A DNA stretch of 15,637 bases from Thermoanaerobacter sp049701115 (GCF_049701115.1 NZ_JBNATX010000040.1:1-15637); one strand, 5' to 3'. Shown: positions 1 through 7,347, numbered from the stretch's first letter. Program-made: numbers and translations. Notes: generated by a model from the letters alone, not told the origin.

Positions 1-104
1 AGTTTAGTTACCGCTTTGACAACAAGTCGCATTTACACACAAAATGCCACTTCTTAAACTTTGTCAACAGTCTGAAGCGCCCAAGGAGAATTATGGGCGC
101 TTTT
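1..104 (+). repeat. Structured intergenic repeat element, copy 1
   Basis: Matches positions 4755-4857 in order and direction: AGTTTAG, CCGCTTTG, CAAC, a GCATT/AATGC hairpin, a 16-nt identical block (37-52, ACACAAAATGCCACTT), then TCAACA..CTGAAGC leading into a terminator. In this copy GCATTT (29-34) pairs with AAATGC (42-47), enclosed by TTGACAA (16-22) pairing with TTGTCAA (61-67). The arms and loop suggest it acts as RNA, either as the 3' end of an upstream transcript or as a small RNA. It may extend left of the window. Function unknown. Confidence 0.65.
76..104 (+). terminator. Rho-independent terminator ending repeat copy 1
   Basis: AGCGCCC (76-82) pairs perfectly with GGGCGCT (95-101) over a 12-nt loop and is followed by TTTT (101-104) on the plus strand. 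It would end a plus-strand transcript entering from the left. On the minus strand, just beyond the stop of the PLD-ATPase gene, the hairpin has no T-run, so it is a weaker terminator for that gene. Confidence 0.7.
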
Positions 105-2183
105 CTAAGATTTTACTAATCCTTTTATCAACCTTATGACAGGATTTAGTTTTTTCTTTTCTCCGATGTATTCAAAAAATTCTTTTTCGTTTAGTATAAG
201 GATATGGCTGGATTCGTTTATGCAGCCGGGGCCCAGCATATTTAGAGCGAAGTCTTTTTCTTTAGGATCTTTGAAAAGCTCGTTTATTTCTACGTAGATT
301 GTGCCATCAGGCCTTATTTGAAAGAGTTCTTTGTGATGTTTATATTTTTCCTGCCACCATCTTTTACCTCTTTCTTCATAGTCGTTAAAAGGCTTTTTGG
401 GGAACCATTCAGGGAGGTCCATTTTGCATTCTCTGTAGTATTCTTCAAAAATTTTTCTAGCCGCGTATAGGTAATCATTTCGCAAATACAGAGGTTCTCC
501 CTCTCGTATTAGTTCTCCCATTCTATAAGTAAAATCTTTGAAAAGGGTACTATTTATTCCTCTTCTAATTTTAGTGAGATGCTCCTGTGATTCTAAATTG
601 TATCTTTTGTCAAACTCGCTATCTATCTGCAAATAGTAAATTCTTCTTAAGATTTGCTGGGGTACATTGAATTCGTTCATGTTAGTAGTGCAGATCATTA
701 CAGGATGCTTGCCTTTCGCATTGTTACTTACATTTTTTATGATATTTTCACCAGTTCTACCTGTAAAAAAGGAAATTGGCATTTCATCAACTAAAATTGG
801 GGCCAGATATTCACTGCCAAAAAATCCTTCTAAAAGTTCTCTGTCTGCTACATTTCCTTTTCTTATGGTGTCGTATGAGATGAAATAGGGTGGGTAGTTT
901 CCTAAAAGCATTCCTATTATTTCTAAGGCAGTGGTTTTTCCAGAATAAGCCCTTCCTCCGAGGACTAAGAAAATAGGCACATTGGCTCTGTAACTCTCTC
1001 CTCCATATTGTATAACTAAATCTTCTCTAATCTTCCACAAATATACAGACATAAAGGCGTAAAGTATAGCTTCCATAACTTTCCCCAGGTGTTTATCTTC
1101 TTTTGTAACGGTGAATTTTCTATAAGCTTCAACAAATTCTGTTATTAAAGAAATGTGAGTTTTGATTTCGTCTTTTTCAGCTTTTTGTGAAAATTCTGCT
1201 GTTTTATTGTCTTCTGATACAATATAGATTAGGTCATTTTTGTCCCAATATATTAACTTTTGAAGAACTTGCAATTGGTCTTCTTTTAGTGAGTTTGACA
1301 CCAGAGTATCTACTACTATATTCATTTTTCTTATCTCTTGAGGGGGTTTAAGTCTATAGACTTTTCCATCTTTTTTTGTGATTGCGGCGATGATTTGGGT
1401 CTTTTGCCTTACTTCATTTGCCTGAAGTTCAGCTTGATACTGGATATTCTGAGGGGATGCCTTCCATTCTTCAAAAATTTCTTGAGAAAGAGGGACGATG
1501 TGGTAAAGGTTTCTTGCGATTTCATTGGTAACTATATTTGCTTTTTCTTCTTTATCCAATACAATTGTTTGGGCTTTTTCCTGCTTTATCTTTTTCTTTA
1601 TCTCCTCTGGTACAAAGTCAAAGCTATTTGAAAAAAGCTTCTTAAACCACTCTAAATATATTTTAAAAATCTCAGGCTGGTTATCAAATATTGCTATGTT
1701 TTCATACTGTTTTTCTCCACTAAAGGCTCTTTCAGTGAGATTGGCAGATCCTATTATCACACGAGTATTGCCAGTATCAGGATTTTCTAAAAGATAAAGC
1801 TTTGTATGTATTGGCAAATTAGTATTGCAATACCTTATTTTTACTTTATCTTCCGAGACTTTGGTTTGCAACTCAGCATCAAATTCTTTGATGAAGTCAA
1901 TTCTTTTATTTACATCTATTAAAAGGGAATAAACGCTGTTAAAATTTATTGCCTGTTCTGCTGAATCAATGCCGAGTATAAATTCTACTTCTTCAAATCC
2001 TTTTACAACTTTAGCAAAGAACCTGGGGGAGGAAACGTATGAAATCGCCATAAACTTTTTAAATCTATGGGAGTCAAAAATTTCCTCAATCGATAGATTT
2101 GCTTGTTCACCGTTGAGCACTATAAAAAGGGTGCTTTCCTTTCCCTTTACGGAGCCTATATCTAAAGTCATCTGTTCTGCCAT
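105..2183 (-). CDS. PLD-family nuclease fused to SF3/AAA+-like P-loop ATPase
   Basis: A 692-residue protein with two recognisable parts. The N-terminal part has a phospholipase D/HKD nuclease-like core: HTK at 126-128, then GSANLTERAF at 145-154, with Glu133 at the usual Asp spacing. Only one HKD motif is present, so it would have to dimerise, as single-motif members do. The C-terminal part has a Walker A GGRAYSGKT (409-417), a Walker B ILVDE (463-467), a sensor-1-like TTN (499-501) and a pair of arginines (513-514). That order resembles superfamily 3/D5-like helicases of phages and plasmids. The linker (about 190-400) is unassigned. The start is set by AGGGGGT (2190-2196) seven bases before ATG at 2183; an upstream ATG at 2210 lacks such a site. 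It stands alone, divergent from the SpoIID gene. A role in phage defence or DNA processing is inference; the domains are fairly secure. Confidence 0.8.
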   Translation of the reverse strand: MAEQMTLDIGSVKGKESTLFIVLNGEQANLSIEEIFDSHRFKKFMAISYVSSPRFFAKVVKGFEEVEFILGIDSAEQAINFNSVYSLLIDVNKRIDFIKEFDAELQTKVSEDKVKIRYCNTNLPIHTKLYLLENPDTGNTRVIIGSANLTERAFSGEKQYENIAIFDNQPEIFKIYLEWFKKLFSNSFDFVPEEIKKKIKQEKAQTIVLDKEEKANIVTNEIARNLYHIVPLSQEIFEEWKASPQNIQYQAELQANEVRQKTQIIAAITKKDGKVYRLKPPQEIRKMNIVVDTLVSNSLKEDQLQVLQKLIYWDKNDLIYIVSEDNKTAEFSQKAEKDEIKTHISLITEFVEAYRKFTVTKEDKHLGKVMEAILYAFMSVYLWKIREDLVIQYGGESYRANVPIFLVLGGRAYSGKTTALEIIGMLLGNYPPYFISYDTIRKGNVADRELLEGFFGSEYLAPILVDEMPISFFTGRTGENIIKNVSNNAKGKHPVMICTTNMNEFNVPQQILRRIYYLQIDSEFDKRYNLESQEHLTKIRRGINSTLFKDFTYRMGELIREGEPLYLRNDYLYAARKIFEEYYRECKMDLPEWFPKKPFNDYEERGKRWWQEKYKHHKELFQIRPDGTIYVEINELFKDPKEKDFALNMLGPGCINESSHILILNEKEFFEYIGEKKKLNPVIRLIKGLVKS

Positions 2184-2229
2184 TGAGATACCCCCTAACC
2201 TTTGCTTCACAGTTTATTTTATCATAATT

Positions 2230-2246
2230 TTGAGATAATTGCTCAA
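2230..2246. promoter_or_regulatory. Possible operator upstream of the PLD-ATPase gene
   Basis: TTGAG and CTCAA form an inverted repeat around a 7-nt AT-rich spacer, about 45 bp ahead of the PLD-ATPase start and in the region where its minus-strand promoter should lie (a weak TTGAGC-N17-GATAAA reading exists). It could bind a dimeric regulator. Arms of 5 bp in AT-rich DNA can arise by chance. Confidence 0.25.
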
Positions 2247-2281
2247 TTTTTTAAAAAATATTTGGAAATTCTACAAGAAAA

Positions 2282-2310
2282 GAAGGATTTAGGCTTTTGT
2301 TGTAGAATTA
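2282..2310 (+). promoter_or_regulatory. SigH-type promoter of the SpoIID-family gene
   Basis: GAAGGATTT (2282-2290), an 11-nt spacer and GTAGAATTA (2302-2310) fit every fixed position of the Bacillus subtilis SigH consensus (RnAGGAwww-N11/12-RnnGAATww). It lies 68 bp before the start codon. The -10 half sits in the right arm of a perfect 10-bp inverted repeat (2267-2276 and 2300-2309), so a regulator may bind over it. Confidence 0.6.
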
Positions 2311-2377
2311 TTAAAATACAGAAGAAAAATGTCGAATATTCTAATAGAAGAGCCTACAAAGGAGAGGAGAAATTGAG

Positions 2378-4720
2378 ATGGATAAAAAGAAAGTGGCAGC
2401 TTTTTTGCTTTCTTCATCGCTTTTGCTGGCATCAGTAAATGAGGCTTATTCAGCTACTTTACTAAAATTTGGAATGAGGTCCCCTGAAGTTAAAAAGCTT
2501 CAGGAAAATTTGAATAGACTGGGATACTTTGTAACTTCTACCCCTACAGACTATTTTGGAACGGCTACTTTAAATGCTCTTATAAAATTCCAGAAGGATT
2601 CTAATTTGGTGCCTGATGGAATATACGGACCTTCTACAGAGAAAGTTCTTTTGGAAAAACTGAACGCCTTTTCTGGGAAAAATGTAGCTAATATTCCTCA
2701 AACTTCTAATACATCTAATTCTTCAGCTACTCAAACAGTCGCACAAGCTACATTTTCAAGAACATTGAGATACGGGATGCAGGGAGAGGATGTAAAGTTT
2801 CTGCAGAGTATTTTGAGTAAGCTGGGCTTTGATGTAGGAACACCTGATGGCATATTTGGTTTTAAGACTCAAAATGCTGTAATACAATTTCAAAAGGCAA
2901 ATGGATTAATAGCGGATGGAATTGTGGGGCCCGCAACTCAAAAGGCGTTATTGCAAAAAGTTAATGCTTCCGACCTTTTTAGAGGTGATGAAAAGAGGGA
3001 AAATGTTCAGCCAAGCTTGCCTTCCAGTTCCAATGAAAGTGACAAAAATGTGCCTAATATAGACGAAAATGCTATTTTCAACAAGGTATTAAAATATGGA
3101 ATGATAGGAGAAGAAGTGAAGCTTTTACAGCAGTATCTGAATAAATTGGGATTTGATGCTGGTGCCCCTGACGGCATATTTGGCGAAAAAACGCGGCAGG
3201 CAGTTATAAATTTTCAGAAGTCAGTAAATATCGAAGCAGACGGAATAGTAGGACCTGTGACTTGGAAGTCACTTATTTCAAAATTGAATTTAACGCTTCC
3301 TTCCAGAGGAGATGTAAATAGAGATAATCCCCAAAATCAAAAAGAAGACCAGATACAATTTCCTACTCCTTTTACAAGGGAATTAAAGGAAGGGCTCCAG
3401 GGAGATGATGTGAAGTTATTGCAGGGAATGCTTTCAGAACTTAAATATTATGATGGAGATGTAACTGGTACATATGACGATGTCACTTCAAATGCAATAA
3501 GATCTTTCCAACAGTATTATTCTTTAAATCCCACTGGAATTGCGGATGTAGATACGTTTAAAAAACTGTTAGAAGTGGATGCGCAAGTGAAAGCGGTCAA
3601 GGGGTTTTATATTCAAGGAAAAGGCGGATATGGTCACGGTGTTGGAATGACGCAGTTTGGTGCAAAAGGAATGGCAGAACAGGGATTTAAGTATGACGAG
3701 ATAATAAAGTACTACTATACTGGAGTAGATATAGATAAGGTAGATACTTCCAATATTAATGTGAAAGTAAAAATAAGCTTAGATGTTACAAGTCAGGATA
3801 TAAAGGTTACGAGCAATCAGCCTTACAATGTCATATACAAAGTAAAGGATGATAGCACAGGTCAGATAATTGAAAAACAGGAGACTTTTTCGCCTGATTC
3901 TGTAACTTCTATAAATTATCTAGATGGAAATATTTTAATTGCAAATTCGCAATCTCCTGAAATAAGAACTTTGGTAGATGTGGTCAGGATTGTACCTACT
4001 AACGAGGGAGTGCTATTTTACGTTAACAAGGCAAGGCCTTATGAGGGAGAATTTAGAATATATCCAAGTCCCAACTCTATTTCTTCTGGTTTGGACTTAA
4101 TAAATGTGCTTCCGATTGAAAAGTATCTGAGGGGAGTAGTGCCAGCAGAGATGGCGCCTTCTTGGCCTGAAGAAGCGTTAAAAGCTCAAATTCTTGCAGC
4201 TAGAACTTACGCTTTAGTAAGAATAAAAGATGAGAATATTTTTGACGTTTACGACACAACTCTGTCGCAAGTTTACAAGGGGGTTTCTATTGCTGATCCT
4301 AAGATTGACCAGCTGATTGAGTCTACAAAAGGGGAGGTAGTTTTATACAACGGGAAATTAGCAGATACTGTCTATAGTGCTTCTGCGGGAGGTTATACGG
4401 TAGATTCATCTTATGCCTGGAAAAAGGATGTACCTTATTTGAAAGGCAAACCCGACCCTTATGATACTTCTAAATACGCTACTTATTGGTGGAATGTGAG
4501 CATTGCTAAAAGTCAAATAGAAACTGCATATCCTCAGATTGGGGCTGTTTTAAATGTTGAGATTACTAAGAGGATATTTGACAGACCTGTGGAGATTAAG
4601 ATTACGGGGACGAAAGGAATTATCACTGTGGGGAATGAGGATTTTAGAAAGGCTATTGAAGATGTGGCAGGACAAAAACTCTTTACATCAGATTATTTTG
4701 ACATTGCAGTACAAAATTAA
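2378..4720 (+). CDS. Secreted PG-binding protein with permuted SpoIID/LytB domain
   Basis: A 780-residue exported protein. Residues 1-26 form a signal peptide (MDKKK, a hydrophobic core, cleavage near AYSA). Four peptidoglycan-binding-1 repeats follow at about 27-95, 127-195, 234-303 and 332-399; the first three keep the DGIxGxxT and FQK signatures and the fourth is more divergent. The rest is a SpoIID/LytB domain, a lytic transglycosylase-type fold known from spore engulfment. The YLRGVVPAEM motif has the expected catalytic Glu at 591, with WPEEALKAQ and AARTYA following. The GHGVGMTQFGA motif, normally at the extreme C-terminus of SpoIID, lies instead at 419-429, before the rest of the domain. 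It probably cuts or remodels cell-wall glycan in sporulation or stationary phase, in keeping with its SigH-type promoter. RBS AGGAGAGGAG precedes the ATG, and a terminator follows the stop. Confidence 0.9.
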   Translation: MDKKKVAAFLLSSSLLLASVNEAYSATLLKFGMRSPEVKKLQENLNRLGYFVTSTPTDYFGTATLNALIKFQKDSNLVPDGIYGPSTEKVLLEKLNAFSGKNVANIPQTSNTSNSSATQTVAQATFSRTLRYGMQGEDVKFLQSILSKLGFDVGTPDGIFGFKTQNAVIQFQKANGLIADGIVGPATQKALLQKVNASDLFRGDEKRENVQPSLPSSSNESDKNVPNIDENAIFNKVLKYGMIGEEVKLLQQYLNKLGFDAGAPDGIFGEKTRQAVINFQKSVNIEADGIVGPVTWKSLISKLNLTLPSRGDVNRDNPQNQKEDQIQFPTPFTRELKEGLQGDDVKLLQGMLSELKYYDGDVTGTYDDVTSNAIRSFQQYYSLNPTGIADVDTFKKLLEVDAQVKAVKGFYIQGKGGYGHGVGMTQFGAKGMAEQGFKYDEIIKYYYTGVDIDKVDTSNINVKVKISLDVTSQDIKVTSNQPYNVIYKVKDDSTGQIIEKQETFSPDSVTSINYLDGNILIANSQSPEIRTLVDVVRIVPTNEGVLFYVNKARPYEGEFRIYPSPNSISSGLDLINVLPIEKYLRGVVPAEMAPSWPEEALKAQILAARTYALVRIKDENIFDVYDTTLSQVYKGVSIADPKIDQLIESTKGEVVLYNGKLADTVYSASAGGYTVDSSYAWKKDVPYLKGKPDPYDTSKYATYWWNVSIAKSQIETAYPQIGAVLNVEITKRIFDRPVEIKITGTKGIITVGNEDFRKAIEDVAGQKLFTSDYFDIAVQN

Positions 4721-4725
4721 TTCGA

Positions 4726-4750
4726 AGTCCTCCTTTAGGAGGGCTTTATA
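4726..4750 (+). terminator. Terminator of the SpoIID-family gene
   Basis: AGTCCTCC (4726-4733) pairs with GGAGGGCT (4738-4745), with one G-T pair, over a TTTA loop; a T-rich stretch follows. It starts 6 bp after the stop codon. Confidence 0.75.
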
Positions 4751-4754
4751 CTGT

Positions 4755-4857
4755 AGTTTAGCCGCTTTGCAACTCCGGAGCATTAACACAAAATGCCACT
4801 TAAATAAGAAAGACTTTCTCAACAAACTGAAGCCTTCCTTTGGGAGGGCTTTTTTTG
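4755..4857 (+). repeat. Structured intergenic repeat element, copy 2
   Basis: Second copy of the element at 1-104. It keeps AGTTTAG, CCGCTTTG, CAAC, the GCATT (4780-4784) / AATGC (4792-4796) hairpin, the 16-nt block 4786-4801, and TCAACA..CTGAAGC before a terminator. Because the SpoIID gene already has its own terminator at 4726-4750, this copy is a separate unit rather than just that gene's 3' end. No clear promoter is visible in front of it. Confidence 0.65.
4831..4857 (+). terminator. Terminator ending repeat copy 2
   Basis: AGCCTTCC (4831-4838) pairs with GGAGGGCT (4843-4850), with one G-T pair, over a TTTG loop, followed by a run of T to 4857. Confidence 0.8.
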
Positions 4858-4890
4858 TCAAGTTGCTTTTTTACGAGAGATAGAATATAT

Positions 4891-4896
4891 TATAAT
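4891..4896 (+). promoter_or_regulatory. Likely -10 box of hflX
   Basis: A perfect TATAAT lies 28 bp before the hflX start codon. No good -35 hexamer sits at 16-18 bp; TTGCTT (4863-4868) is 22 bp away, which is too far. Confidence 0.35.
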
Positions 4897-4924
4897 TACA
4901 AAAAAAGTTGAATTGGGTGATTGT

Positions 4925-6160
4925 ATGATAGAACTCACACAGGAAAAAGAAAAAGCTATTTTAGTTGCTATAATTTCATCTCCTGAGGATGAAGAAACTT
5001 TAGAAGAATTGAAGGAATTGGCAGATACGGCTGGAGCCGAAGTGGTGGGAGTAATTACACAAAAAAGAAAGAGCATAAACAAAGCCCATTACATTGGTAA
5101 AGGCAAATTAGAAGAATTGAAAATGTTTGTAGAAAATATGCAGCCGGACCTTGTAATCGTAAATGATGAGCTTACGGGAACCCAAATAAAAAATCTTGAA
5201 GATGCTCTGGGAGTAAAAATCGTAGATAGGACTAATCTTATATTAGATATATTTGCTAAAAGGGCTCGCTCAAAAGAGGGAATGCTACAGGTAGAGTTAG
5301 CTCAGCTAAAATATCGTTTGCCAAGGCTTGTAGGCTTAGGAGGACAACTTTCTAGATTAGGAGGAGGAATAGGTACAAGAGGACCCGGTGAGACAAAGCT
5401 AGAGGTAGACAGGAGGCATATAAGAGAAAGAATAAAGGCTATAGAAGAAAAGCTTGAAGAGCTTGAGAAACATAGAAATTTACAGAGGCAAAGAAGGAAG
5501 AAAAATCAAATCCCTGTTGTGGCAATTGTGGGGTACACCAATGCAGGAAAATCGACCTTGTTAAATGCTTTGACAGGTGCTGATGCTTATGTGGAAGATA
5601 AATTATTTGCCACATTAGATCCAACTGCTAGAAAGCTTGTACTTCCTTCAGGCAGAGAAGCTATTTTGACCGATACAGTTGGGTTTATAAGAAAACTTCC
5701 GCATGACCTGGTAGAAGCTTTTAAATCTACTTTGGAAGAAGTGAAATATGCGGATTTGCTGCTGCATGTTATTGATATAACATCTCCTGACATGGAAGAA
5801 AAAATAAGGGTTGTAGAAAAGGTGCTTTCTGATTTGGGAGCAATTGAAACTCCGCGAATAAATGTCTATAACAAGATAGACCTTTTAGAAATTGTACCTT
5901 CTGGGAATAACAGAGATATTTACATATCTGCAAAAAATAAAATAGGGTTAGACAGGCTTTTAGAAGCTATTGAAAAGGAACTTTTCAAAGATACCGAGGT
6001 GGTAAGTTTTTTGTTCCCTTACGAAAAAACGAGAGAGTATAATTATTTAAAAGAAAGAGGGAAGGTGATTGAGGAGAATTTTGATGAAAAGGGTATATTA
6101 GTAAGAGCAGAGGTTACTTATGAGATAAAAGAAAGGTTAAGAAATTTTATTATCTCTTAA
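4925..6160 (+). CDS. hflX: GTPase HflX
   Basis: A 411-residue HflX-family GTPase, which binds ribosomes and, in studied bacteria, splits or rescues stalled 70S ribosomes after stress such as heat. The N-terminal HflX domain (about 1-195) has the family glycine-rich segment (GLGGQLSRLGGGIGTRGPGETKLE, 137-160), followed by a charged coiled coil (about 165-195). The G domain shows G1 GYTNAGKS (203-210), G2 in ATLDPTAR, G3 DTVGF (250-254), G4 NKID (316-319) and G5 SAK (335-337). The start is ATG 4925, with GGGTGA (4915-4920) ahead of it; a TTG 12 bp upstream has no RBS. Its 3' end overlaps the convergent DUF3189 gene by 11 bp. Confidence 0.95.
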   Translation: MIELTQEKEKAILVAIISSPEDEETLEELKELADTAGAEVVGVITQKRKSINKAHYIGKGKLEELKMFVENMQPDLVIVNDELTGTQIKNLEDALGVKIVDRTNLILDIFAKRARSKEGMLQVELAQLKYRLPRLVGLGGQLSRLGGGIGTRGPGETKLEVDRRHIRERIKAIEEKLEELEKHRNLQRQRRKKNQIPVVAIVGYTNAGKSTLLNALTGADAYVEDKLFATLDPTARKLVLPSGREAILTDTVGFIRKLPHDLVEAFKSTLEEVKYADLLLHVIDITSPDMEEKIRVVEKVLSDLGAIETPRINVYNKIDLLEIVPSGNNRDIYISAKNKIGLDRLLEAIEKELFKDTEVVSFLFPYEKTREYNYLKERGKVIEENFDEKGILVRAEVTYEIKERLRNFIIS

Positions 6161-6632
6161 TAGCATTGTATTCTGCTTTTTCTTGTGCTTTAACATTTTT
6201 TACTATTTGTACGATTTTTTTATAAGATTTTTGTGTGCCATAAGTTACAAGAGGTCTTCCCAGCACAGGAAATTTTAGTGCAATTGAGAGGAATCCTCCA
6301 ATTTTCATCAACCAATTTGTAGCAGCAGTTGTGTCTACCAGCAAGAGCCCTTCGTTGGTATTAAAAAGATGGTAGTATAAGTCTTTTAAAGCTGGTTCTA
6401 TGAGCTTTTTTGCATTTTTTACTCCCATGGAATATACATTATTGCCGTATTCGTCAGTTCCAATTAAGACTATATGGCCCGGATCGTTTTGTCCGTTTAA
6501 TTTGTCAAAAAGAGGTATGTTTTCTATTTGTTCTTTTGATGGGGTTTTGTCTTCAGGAAGCTGACCAGTGTGGATATAAGCTGCTATGACAGAAGTATGT
6601 GTGCCTCCATAACAGTGATAGATTATGTGCAT
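6150..6632 (-). CDS. DUF3189 family protein
   Basis: A 160-residue protein resembling DUF3189, a family seen mostly in spore-forming Firmicutes and without an established function. The N-terminus MHIIYHCYGGTHTSV is the family hallmark, with a histidine/cysteine/glycine cluster in the first 12 residues. The pattern IYHCYGGTHTS loosely resembles a nucleotide-binding start, but no complete Walker A is present. A hydrophobic stretch at about 110-130 may be a buried helix. RBS GGAAGGAG precedes the ATG. The gene converges on hflX with an 11-bp overlap, and no terminator lies between them. Family assignment is from recall of the N-terminal signature. Confidence 0.7.
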   Translation of the reverse strand: MHIIYHCYGGTHTSVIAAYIHTGQLPEDKTPSKEQIENIPLFDKLNGQNDPGHIVLIGTDEYGNNVYSMGVKNAKKLIEPALKDLYYHLFNTNEGLLLVDTTAATNWLMKIGGFLSIALKFPVLGRPLVTYGTQKSYKKIVQIVKNVKAQEKAEYNAIKR

Positions 6633-6763
6633 ATAAAACTCTCCTTCCCTTATGTTGCAGTACTTATTGTCTGTGATTTTTGCTTTTTTTATACTGGGAA
6701 AAGAGATTTTAAATGTATAATTGTGGTGACCAGTGGAAAAATAAAAATAAAATTTAAAATTAA

Positions 6764-6792
6764 GCAGGAATTTAAGATTTTTTAAAGAATAT
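6764..6792 (+). promoter_or_regulatory. SigH-type promoter of the Nudix-like gene
   Basis: GCAGGAATT (6764-6772), an 11-nt spacer and AAAGAATAT (6784-6792) match all fixed positions of the B. subtilis SigH consensus. A TATAAT at 6793-6798 follows directly and could be a SigA -10, though its -35 (TTTAAG, 6771-6776) is poor. The start codon is 34 bp downstream. Confidence 0.55.
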
Positions 6793-6826
6793 TATAATAA
6801 AAGAAAATGTTTTAGGGGGCTTGAAA

Positions 6827-7255
6827 ATGTTAATAAGAGAGTGCGCTGGAGGAGTTGTATTCAAAGGAGACAGTGTATTTATCCTCAAAAATGAAAAAGG
6901 GGAATGGGTGTTACCCAAAGGGGTTATTAGAAATAATGAACTTCCCATTGACGTGGCCATAAGGAGAGTGTGTGCTGAAACAGGTCTTAAGTCGGTTGAA
7001 GTCCTTTCTACTGCTGGTGAGACCAGCTATGAGTTCTATTCTGTAACCCGTCAGCGTCCCGTCTTTAATAAAATCACCTGGTATCTCATGACGACGAGTG
7101 AAGAAGAATTTAATATAAGCAAGGAGGACGGCTTTGTTGATGGAGGATTTTTCCCCATAGACAAGGCATTGGAGATGATTACCTACAGTCAAGATAAATC
7201 ACTTGTAAACGTTTCTTACTTTAAATACAAAACTCTCACAAAAGCGCTGGCTTAA
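6827..7255 (+). CDS. Nudix-fold protein with degenerate Nudix box
   Basis: A 142-residue single-domain Nudix protein, normal length for the fold. The box should read GX5EX7REUXEEXGU; here the G and first E are kept (GVIRNNE), but the REUXEE core reads RRVCAE. Arg replaces the first Glu and Ala the second, leaving only the last Glu. Those acidic residues hold the catalytic metal in MutT-type enzymes, so hydrolysis is doubtful. It may bind a nucleotide, act as a regulator, or use another acid. The start is ATG 6827, with AGGGGG (6814-6819) seven bases ahead; a TTG two codons upstream is too close to the RBS. The gene is monocistronic, with its own SigH-type promoter and terminator. Confidence 0.85.
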   Translation: MLIRECAGGVVFKGDSVFILKNEKGEWVLPKGVIRNNELPIDVAIRRVCAETGLKSVEVLSTAGETSYEFYSVTRQRPVFNKITWYLMTTSEEEFNISKEDGFVDGGFFPIDKALEMITYSQDKSLVNVSYFKYKTLTKALA

Positions 7256-7285
7256 GGTTGTAAAATAGAAAGGACTTTGATTTTT

Positions 7286-7310
7286 AAAGCCGGCAACGGC
7301 TTTATTTTTT
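7286..7310 (+). terminator. Terminator of the Nudix-like gene
   Basis: AAAGCCG (7286-7292) and CGGCTTT (7297-7303) close a GCAA tetraloop of the GNRA type, followed by T-rich 7301-7310. The T-run occupies the -35 position of the next promoter. Confidence 0.85.
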
Positions 7311-7320
7311 GGCTATAATT

Positions 7321-7329
7321 TGGTATAAT
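7321..7329 (+). promoter_or_regulatory. Extended -10 promoter of the YigZ-family gene
   Basis: TGGTATAAT is a perfect extended -10 (TGnTATAAT), which needs little or no -35. Transcription should begin near 7336, giving a leader of about a dozen bases. A second TATAAT lies at 7314-7319. Confidence 0.6.
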
Positions 7330-7347
7330 GACAAATGGGGTGTTAGC

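Noticed and set aside
2184..2210. Nine-codon N-terminal extension of the PLD-ATPase from an upstream ATG
   Set aside because: The AGGGGGT at 2190-2196 lies inside the extension and is correctly spaced for ATG 2183.
2336..2343. GAATATTC palindrome in the SpoIID leader as an operator
   Set aside because: An 8-bp palindrome in AT-rich DNA is expected by chance and nothing else supports it.
105..4857. The repeat-bracketed block as a transposon
   Set aside because: The flanking copies are divergent, carry terminators, show no target-site duplication, and no transposase or integrase is present.
7309..7347. Longer N-terminus for the YigZ-family protein
   Set aside because: That stretch contains the TATAAT boxes and the terminator's T-run, and the family alignment begins near GKIYKTL.
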